The notes under the pieces were generated by a model. The model did not search any database and was not told the DNA's origin. It worked only from the letters and a program-made list of their open reading frames with translations. Of a stretch of 64,000 nt of DNA, positions 56,450 through 64,000 are shown piece by piece. The translations under genes were made by a program, and so were the position numbers. Numbering within the stretch: position 1 is the stretch's first letter; the number at the start of each line of letters is the position of its first letter. This DNA comes from Heliocidaris tuberculata (lineage: Eukaryota; Echinodermata; Echinoidea; Camarodonta; Echinometridae). The DNA is taken from assembly GCA_025618425.1 (NCBI GenBank), contig CM046832.1, positions 75,173,297-75,237,296 on the forward strand, read 5' to 3'.

Positions 56450-57405
56450 CAGTGCGCCCCCCCCAAAAAAAAGTTAAAAGTTGGAAAAAGTCTCCCCGAA
56501 TATATATTTCTGAATATTTTCAATAAATTTTAATTCGTGTAGATAGCTTAGGGTCCCTCCTATACAATAACACCAAAATATCTGATTAGTTATTATGCTT
56601 GAGTGATCTAAAAACCACTTTTGTGAAAGGGTGCAAAATTCAGACTTGACAAGAATTGGTATTTGTTCTGACTGCTATCAACAAAGTTGAGAACCGTTTG
56701 AAATTGACAATTGGAAAAAGTCTCCCCAATTAAATATTTCAAAATATTTTCAGGAAGATGTCATACCTGTGGTTAGCTTAGGATCACTTCTACCAAATGA
56801 CACCGAAATGCCTCACAATATTTTGCACTTGAGTGAGCAAAAGCCACTTTTGTGAAATGGTGAAAAATCCATTCTTGACAAATGTTTGTAGTTCTGGCTG
56901 GTATGAGCCAAGTTGAGAGACATGAAAAGACTTCGAAATTTTATATTCTGATCATTGAAAAACCATTTATGAAAGAACAGACTTTGTTCAATGTATTGCC
57001 TGATTATATCCCATCAAAACTTTACATTTTGAAACACTCAGCAAAGTAGTTAATTGCTCAATCAAGCATAAAATGTTGATGGGATGTGTATGGAAATACA
57101 GAGAACATAGCCTGCAGGCTGTTATTTCATTAATTGTCTTTTACTGATCAGAATATGGAAATTTATAGGCCTTTAAGTGACTCTCAGCTCGGCTGATACC
57201 AGCCAGATCCAATATCAGTAATTTTGTCAAGACTGGATTTTGCACCCTTTCACAAAATTGGCTTTTGTTCACTCAAGGGTAAAATATTGTGAGATATTTT
57301 TGGTGTCGTTTGATATAGAAGAGACCCTAATCTATCCATAGGTATGAAAATGTCCTAAAGACATTTTGAAACATTTATTTGTTAACTTTTTTCTGGGATG
57401 CACTG
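56450..57405. mobile_element. Tc1/mariner-like non-autonomous element, 956 bp
   Basis: CAGTGCGCCCCCCCCAAAAA and TTTTTTCTGGGATGCACTG ends, TA duplicated (56448-56449, 57406-57407). Inside, a unit of about 220 bp (AAAAAGTCTCCCC...CACTTTTGTGAAA) occurs twice in direct order (56480 and 56712) and once inverted (ending near 57350). Confidence 0.85.
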
Positions 57406-57450
57406 TATAGAAGTATTGCCCCTGCGGCTACGGTCAGGGTGACAATCTTT

Positions 57451-57541
57451 TTGTCAATGACTTAGATGGTCTACGTAACTTTAAAGGGTCAAATCTTATG
57501 GGTAAAATGGCGTGACTATTTCGGGACAGGCTCCCAGACTA
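57451..57541 (+). repeat. partial third copy of the 58674-60172 palindrome terminus
   Basis: CAATCTTTTTGTCAATGACT, then ACTATTTCGGGACAGGCTCC, CAGACTA, matches the right end of the large palindrome in the same orientation. Confidence 0.8.
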
Positions 57542-57545
57542 TAAG

Positions 57546-58673
57546 GGGACATCTCCCTTCTCAGGTAGCTAAGCATCCTTGAATGTCGCGTTCCCCATCA
57601 CTGATACTGATAGTGATTATTATCAATAATTATTTATCACCTCTATTTCTTGATAATAAACACACACACACACACACAAACAAAAAACAATAACAAAAAT
57701 TACCACACATGCTAATACCCTTCGGACAAACTCTGCATCTATTCGTCCCTCTCTCCCCCTTCTCTTTCACTCTCTCTCCCTCTTTCTTTCTTACTCTCTC
57801 TCTCCCATCCCTCTCTTTTTTCTGTCTGTCTCTCTTCTCTCACCTCTTTTCTCCAGGCCTCATCTTAAGACCTTGGTGATCAAGTACTTATTCCACAACT
57901 TACTCTCAGTTTCTCGCCTTCGCCATCCATGGCCTTTCACTCCTCTCTTTTCCAGCCATATCTGTCGCAGACTCATTCACGAGTATTTTTCTCCCGATCC
58001 CCCTCGATATTTCAAGATCAAATTCTCTAATCCTCTTTAATTACGCACCATTTAAATCTAATCTGTTTAATCCGTAGCTCACACATTCATTTCCTTTTCG
58101 GCGGACATAAAGCAATCAATTTGAATGATATCATGTTATTGCGATCTTGTTCAGGAGTTTATAAGTGTGAAACTGTTTCAAATACGTTTAAAACATGAAC
58201 AAAGAGGCACTAGAACATTGGTATCATCCTTGCAGCAACAATCCAATGATTGGGGGGGGGGGGGGTCCATAAAGAAGGCATTTTTATGATGCACAAATAC
58301 ATTTCCACGAAATTGTTGAATTAGATGTGATTAGATGTGTATGATACACACCAGGGAGGGGATGTGGAGCTGGATTTTCACTCCCACCTTGGAAAAAAAC
58401 TTTGACAGTTGAATAATTCTAATATTTGTCACATGAATAAAAATATTCCCTCTTGTGATATAAACTGTAATATCCCGCAGGTTTATGCTGCCATCTACGG
58501 CAGGAGTACACACATATCTGCACAGTATGAAAGTGCATGAAACTGATTATCGAGATGTCGAATAAATAAAGTGTTTTCCTGAATATCCTGAATCAAGATA
58601 TATCTTTGTCAATGTGTGAACGATAGAGATATTACATAAACTTGATGGATAAAATACTGTATATATACACCTA
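57546..58673. other. non-coding with (CA)n, CT-rich and poly-G tracts
   Basis: (CA)n at 57659-57678, CT-rich 57745-57850, poly-G 58251-58264. No gene recognised. Confidence 0.45.
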
Positions 58674-60172
58674 GGACAGGAGCCTGTCCCGAAATAGTCA
58701 TTCCATTTTACATATGAGATTTGACCCCTTAAAGTTGCTAAGACTATCCATGTCATTCACAAAAAGCTTGTCAGCTCGAACGAAGCCGCCGGATTTGGCC
58801 CCCAGAGCCCCCGAAAGGGGTCCCAAAGTCGGGTCGATTTCAACCCATCTAACATATGTGCCAAACTGACTATATATTACCAAAACACCAAAACTGACAA
58901 AATTTTCCGTCGGGATGGGTACGCCCCTAAAAATTGGGGCAAATTTTTCCCCTTAAGGTCCATGGACCAAATTTTGTCAGAAGGAAGAGTTATGGATGTA
59001 CATTACAAAAATATAAAACTGACAAAAATTTCCATCGGGAAGGGGGTGTAACACGCCCCTGAAAAAAAACACCAAAGTGCCCCTAAACCCAGCTTTGCTG
59101 CCCAAAATGCTCTTGATATAGAGTAAAAACATTTTTGGTATTACAACCTTAACTCCAAACTGTCTCATTCAATTCAGCTAAAATTTACATAGTACAATCT
59201 TGAGTATTATAACTTTCTTGGGGTGCAATTTGGTGTCAAATGATCATTTCAATAATAATTTATTAAATTGTGAAAATTGTACTGCTTTCTCAAAAGTAGT
59301 CAAATGATATTGTCAGGATTATGTAAACACACCCATTGTCCATCTGCGCCTGTTTGGCAAGGCATAATAGAGAGCTTGCAAAGTATTTGTGTAATTAACA
59401 CATGAAAGGTAGATTTCAGAATGGCATCCACATAGCCCAGATACTGAACAAGCTCCTCTATTATCTCTTGTCAAACAGGTGCAGATGGATAATGGGTGTG
59501 TTTACATAATCCTGACAATCTTTTGAAAAAGCAATACAATTTTTACAATTTAATAAATTATTATTGAAATGATCATTTGACACCAAATTTCACCCCAAGG
59601 AAGATACAATACTCAAGATTGTACTATGTAAATTTTAGCTGAATTGAATGAGACAGTTTGGAGTTAAGGTTGTAATACTAAAAAATGTTTTTACTCTATA
59701 TCAAGAGCATTTTGGGCAGCAAAGCTGGGTTTAGGGGCACTTGGGTGTTTTTTCAGGGGCGTGTTACACCCCCTTCCTGATGGAAATTTTTGTCAGTTTT
59801 ATATATTTGTAATGTAAACCCATAACTCTTCCTTCTGACAAAATTTGGTCCATGGGACTTAAGGGAAAAAAAATGCCCCAATTTTTAGGGGCGGTCTGAC
59901 AACCCTTCCCGACGGAAAATTTTGTCAGTTTTGGTGTTTTGGTAAGGAATAGTCATACACCTTAATTCTGACAAAGTTTGGTGCATATGTTAGATGGGTT
60001 GAAATCAACCCGACTTTGGGGCCCCCTTTCGGGGGCTCAGGGGGCCTAACCTGGCGGCTTCGTTCGATCTGACAAGCTTTTTGTGAATGACATGGATAGT
60101 CTAAGGAACTTTAGGGGGTCAAATCGCATATGTAAAATGGGTTGACTATTTCGGGACAGGCTCCCAGACTAA
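58674..60172. mobile_element. 1.5-kb palindrome with arms of about 0.7 kb
   Basis: AGCCTGTCCCGAAATAGTCA (58681) pairs with TGACTATTTCGGGACAGGCT (near 60160). Pairing continues through AAAAGCTTGTCAGCTCGAAC, CCGAAAGGGGTCCCAAAGTC, CCCAGCTTTGCTGCCCAAAA and GATTATGTAAACACACCCAT to a loop of about 80-100 bp around 59360-59450. Arms match roughly 90% by eye, with small indels. Confidence 0.9.
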
Positions 60173-60250
60173 CCCTGGATAGGGCGACAGTGGACTTTCA
60201 CCTCAAAAAGTCAAAGCATTCTGAGATATAAATCCAGTAAGGTTGCTTAA

Positions 60251-60660
60251 AGCCCACCGCACACTATACGATCGACTGTGATTCGATTTTGGAAATAGCA
60301 TTAAATATGGGAATTTTCACAAATAATATCTACCTGATTCAGGTTCTGAACAATAATATGAATACTAAACATAGGATTTTTGTGCGCTGTCGTCCTTATT
60401 TACGGAATAAGGGCCGAATCAGTTTCAAATCGTAGACAATCGTAGGACTGCTCTGACGTCACTACGACTTGGAGCCAATTTGGTCTTTCCTCCTACTAGA
60501 AAGCTCACAATAGGTAAGGTCGTATTTTCGATTTTAATATCTATATGACTATTCAGAACCTGAATCAAAAATATTTTATATGTTTAACTGTTTATATCAA
60601 ATGCAATTGATTTTTCTTCCCAAATCGGATCGCAGACCGATCGTACAGTGTGTCGTGGGC
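60251..60660 (+). mobile_element. TTAA-type MITE, copy 2
   Basis: AGCCCACCGCACACTATACG and CGTACAGTGTGTCGTGGGC ends, perfect TTAA on both sides (60247-60250, 60661-60664). Same family as 27803-28216. piggyBac-like target preference. Confidence 0.85.
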
Positions 60661-60664
60661 TTAA

Positions 60665-62786
60665 GATGCATACATCGTGACTGTCGTGGTGCAACAAGCT
60701 TTCAGGTAAGTGGATTTTCATTGTTGTCAGTATTCAGTTACACTGACTTGAACACATTTTTATTGAGGGCAGGAAAAACCCCACTCGACCTGGAAGTAGA
60801 ATGGTTTTTGCTACTCTCATCTTGTAACAACGGGAATGAGCAAGCACAAATAATATAACTAATACAAACACATACTACAGACACATCAAAACAAAGCATG
60901 TTGTTTCATGTATACATCAAATGTATAATAGACTTTCTTTAATTTTCATATCTAAAAGTAGGCTGGGAGCAAGAAGATATTGATTGAGAACTATATGTAT
61001 GCAGATATAGATTTTTAATCATATTTTTGTGTTAAATCCAACAAATCAATAGCCAAATTTAGTAACTGACACATTCTTGTTTGTTTTTATTTGATATTTG
61101 ATCCTGATCAAGGTCAGTATTAAAGAAACTAAAAGGTTACAGCAAATTATTACAAACTTGCATCACGAATACTAATATGCAAAGAGCATTTGCATCCACT
61201 ACTTTTACTTTCACAGATCTAATTACACATCTCTGTACAACTGTAATTTAGAACAGTAAAACCAATAATAAAAAACTTAAAAGATACTCTCCTAAATCAT
61301 AAACTGACTTTAGTGAAATTGAAATGAATTAACTAATTAACTCAAAATCTAATCAGATCAACTCACATGATAAATGATAAATCATGGTCCAGCAGGTTTG
61401 AAGTCTACAGATAATTAGTGGTTCTGGAGCTAAGCCATTAAAGAGAAGTCTAGGTTTTGGTAAAGGTAAAAAGTAATTTATAAGCATTATTTCTCATTCA
61501 GTTTATTCCCATATGGAAGAATATCACGGGAGCAATGTCTCATCAAAAGGATTGCCCTGGAAATGCTCTCACATTTCAAATACATGTGACTTGGAATAGA
61601 CAAAATGTTTGGACCAAATTTTGATGTCACAGGTTTGTGTAGTACATGTATATACTCATAACTGTATTCAGTACTCTTCATTGCATATGATTATTAGCAA
61701 AGTTTATCCAATTGATAAAATTTTGATGATTCTAAAAGCTCAAAGTATAAAATTAATTATAGATTACCAACAATTCACGATAACTTCTGGAAAAATTGAA
61801 TGCATGAACAGTATGCAACATATTTAAGGGGAATGAAAACAGAAATGAAAATGGAATATTATCTGTGATCTTTGAACACTTTGCTAAAAAAATACATATG
61901 TACAAGCAGTCTATCTCCCCATAATGATATATAATGTACCAACCATAAACCTTGTAATTCATGGCATACCTAAATGCTTCTGGAGATTTAATCAAGAGAT
62001 AATCTCTAGTTCTGCTAATTAATGGCAAAACATTTGATTTCAAGAAAAGTTGCCCTAAATTATTTCTGCATTATCGTGTATTAGATCATCAAAAAAAAAA
62101 AGGTACATACTGTATGCTTGCATATAATGTAAACCCACAAGTTGTGTTACAGGAAAGGTTGGTTGAGACAGATCATTCAAAATAGTAAATCACACAAATT
62201 TGCATGCAAGTTTTCACGAATCTTTCAAAGGGTATGTCGACACTTATATAAATGGCAAATTACTTTTCCATTAACAGATATCCAAGCATAGACCCTACAC
62301 TGTTAATTACTTTGCTTAATCGAGCATTCTCACTTATAAAGCTACTATGTAACTTTTGTAGATACATGTTGAATAATCAATCCACATGGAGATGGGAAGT
62401 AAGATTCTTTCAGTAATGACAGCAGTATGAATTGCCTCTTTGGCTTTACTTCTCTAGTTATGAGATCTATAACTTTAGGATTCTTGGATCGCCATACAAC
62501 TAGAATTCTTATTATTCTTATACAAAAGGAACACCAGATTTTACTAATGTAAATCATTTTTCGTAAAACTCTTGGAGTTAATTTTTTCTAATGTAAACAG
62601 ATTGCTAAACATTTAAACTAATTTCAAGATTGTGTTGAAAACATTATTGAGGTCTATGACACCTAAATGCTACACTCTGGACAAACCAATTAGTTTATAA
62701 ATATTTTGCTTACTACTCAGATATTAATAAATTTTCTATCAAATTCATTTGAAATACATGATTGTTAACATCCAACTTTTGATTCG
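60665..62786. other. AT-rich non-coding stretch
   Basis: No gene or clear repeat recognised. Confidence 0.4.
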
Positions 62787-63170
62787 GTAACTTTGTGGAG
62801 GCTTGATTTAATAAATTGTTGAATTTTGATATCTGTCTTGTATAATGATGTTCAGAAGGATGAATAAATAACCAGGCATAGAAAGGTTTTCAAATATATA
62901 ATGCTATTATTAAGATATCTATGACTGAATACACCCATTTACGAAAGCGTATGGCCATACGCTTTAGTCTAACACTGAGTCTATGGGGGAAAATGAGTCT
63001 GGCATTTCTGGTCACTTGCATATGTTTACTTTTGTGAAGCACATGATGATTTTGAAGTGTTTTTTTTTTCCTGGGCTTCATTTTTACACCATATTACATA
63101 CAGTGATAGCATGTAAGGCCAGGCAGCTCAGATTTTATCAAGCCTCTACAAAGTTACCAAATCACTTTAA
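62787..63170 (+). mobile_element. MITE with GTAACTTTGTGGAGGCTTGA termini, copy 2
   Basis: Nearly identical to 28217-28621. It lies 82 bp past the TRMT10C stop, so it probably falls in or next to that gene's 3' UTR; an ATTAAA hexamer on the minus strand coincides with its terminal CTTTAAT near 63167. Confidence 0.85.
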
Positions 63171-63251
63171 TTTGTTCAATTCTGTAGGTTTCTTAACTAT
63201 TTCTTAACAAAACCTATTTCTTAACAGTAGCAAACTCCAGATTTTCTTTGA

Positions 63252-64000
63252 CTAATAGCCATCACTAAACCAGCTCTTTGTACTTGAGCTTGAGCTGTAG
63301 AGGGTGCTATCAGTGTCATCATCTGTCTCTAGATTTTTCTTCTGAGCTCCATGTTTTCTTGTTGAATTCTTAGCCTGCCTTGTCCGACTAGACACAAAGT
63401 GTGATGGATTCCTATGAATGCTATCACCACTCTTGCTTTGATTAGGAAGCTTGCTCCCCTGGTTTTTGTCCCAGTGTGGACCTGATCGAAGACCAGCATG
63501 CTTTCTAACTGGCACATGCTGCAAGGCTTTCACCCAGTCACCTGATGTATTCATCTCAATCATTATCTTCATCATCTGATCAAGGGTCAGGTTCTTTGCT
63601 CCTGTTGTCCACTGGAGATGTTTGTCCAACGGAAGACGGGCATGATCTAATCCAAGCCGCTTTGCTCTCGCTAACGATTGTCCCGTGTATATTATATTTC
63701 GGTCCACTAATGCTCCAACAACATACACCTTGTCAGAGTCGTAAGTCTTCAAGACATTTGGGGAGTCTGCACTTAGATAAATGATGTCCTCCTTAGGAAA
63801 GACATCCAGGAGATCCTTGTCTGTATGGTTCACCATGGTGTTCTCCATGCACGTATTTCCATGCAAACGCTTAAGTTCTTGTAATGATTGGGTGTCAGAA
63901 GTTAAGCCAACCCAATGAACATTGAATGGATCTTTAGCATGCTTATTAGCATTCAATGCATGCATAAGTTGCTGAACAAGACTGATCACCTCTTGTTTTC
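63252..64000 (-). CDS. TRMT10C: TRMT10C/MRPP1, mitochondrial tRNA (purine-9) N1-methyltransferase and RNase P subunit, 3' part
   Basis: The reading frame is open from the right window edge to a TAG at 63252-63254, giving at least 248 residues; the N-terminus lies outside. The protein is a Trm10-family SPOUT methyltransferase. Visible motifs include YLSADSPNVL, VYVVGALVDRN with the conserved Asp codon at 63702-63704 (the family's catalytic Asp), ARLPLDKHLQW, KNLTLDQMM and DWVKALQHVPVRKH. The LDKxLQW, KNLTLDQM and VPxRKH blocks resemble TRMT10C more than TRMT10A or TRMT10B. In animals TRMT10C acts in mitochondria with HSD17B10 to methylate position 9 of tRNAs and, with PRORP, forms protein-only RNase P. 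The visible part has no intron. After RKH there are about 80 extra Ser/Lys/Asp-rich residues, whereas the human protein ends about 20 residues after this point (recalled, not checked). Confidence 0.9.
   Translation of the reverse strand, partial: KQEVISLVQQLMHALNANKHAKDPFNVHWVGLTSDTQSLQELKRLHGNTCMENTMVNHTDKDLLDVFPKEDIIYLSADSPNVLKTYDSDKVYVVGALVDRNIIYTGQSLARAKRLGLDHARLPLDKHLQWTTGAKNLTLDQMMKIMIEMNTSGDWVKALQHVPVRKHAGLRSGPHWDKNQGSKLPNQSKSGDSIHRNPSHFVSSRTRQAKNSTRKHGAQKKNLETDDDTDSTLYSSSSSTKSWFSDGY

Overview
The window is eukaryotic, intron-bearing, AT-rich nuclear DNA that is mostly non-coding. Two protein-coding genes can be identified with confidence, both on the minus strand. The words TACATGTA and TAGGCCTA, long poly-G/poly-C and GA runs, tail-to-tail Penelope-like retroelements and very many fold-back elements suggest a marine invertebrate deuterostome. 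My best guess is an echinoderm, probably a sea urchin. That guess is an inference from sequence style and gene content, not a database result.

Genes. (1) A Bicaudal-D (BICD1/2 type) dynein adaptor is encoded by three coding exons: 53614-53844, 43708-44049 and 41334-43247, all minus and all phase 0. They join to 828 residues, close to the length of vertebrate BICD2. Intron 1 is about 9.6 kb and packed with mobile elements; intron 2 is 460 bp. (2) The 3' part of a TRMT10C (MRPP1) gene runs off the right edge at 63252-64000. It encodes the SPOUT methyltransferase domain of the mitochondrial tRNA m1R9 / RNase P subunit. The two genes act in unrelated processes (dynein cargo transport and mitochondrial tRNA processing) and are simply neighbours on one strand about 9.4 kb apart. 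Two weak single-exon candidates (15098-15162 minus and 30717-30861 plus) are listed with low confidence.

Layout. 1-15 kb: fold-back elements (1401-1989, 11754-12348), a Penelope-like element with a GIY-YIG remnant (2728-3401), a CpG-rich TIR element (3460-4162) and a Mutator-like element with a 10-bp target duplication (6855-8314). 15-20 kb: simple repeats and a hairpin-forming satellite (19390-20025). 20-33 kb: MITEs, a 46-bp minisatellite (25445-26105), a 37-bp minisatellite (30244-30466) and a mariner-like element (32845-33372). 33-41 kb: quiet AT-rich DNA that may include 3' UTR of the BICD gene. 41-54 kb: the BICD gene, with SINE, LINE, MITE and palindrome insertions in intron 1, including a hAT-like element with an almost perfect 0.9-kb internal palindrome (50914-52241). 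54-63 kb: degraded LINE pieces, a fold-back minisatellite (55963-56312), a mariner-like element whose empty site survives in a second LINE copy (56450-57405), and a 1.5-kb palindrome (58674-60172). 63-64 kb: TRMT10C.

No tRNA, rRNA, CRISPR array, prokaryotic operon or other obvious novel gene system was found. The most unusual property of the window is the concentration of inverted-repeat (fold-back) DNA in many families, one of which sits 8 nt inside the BICD exon-1 splice donor. Repeat and arm boundaries were read by eye and are approximate.
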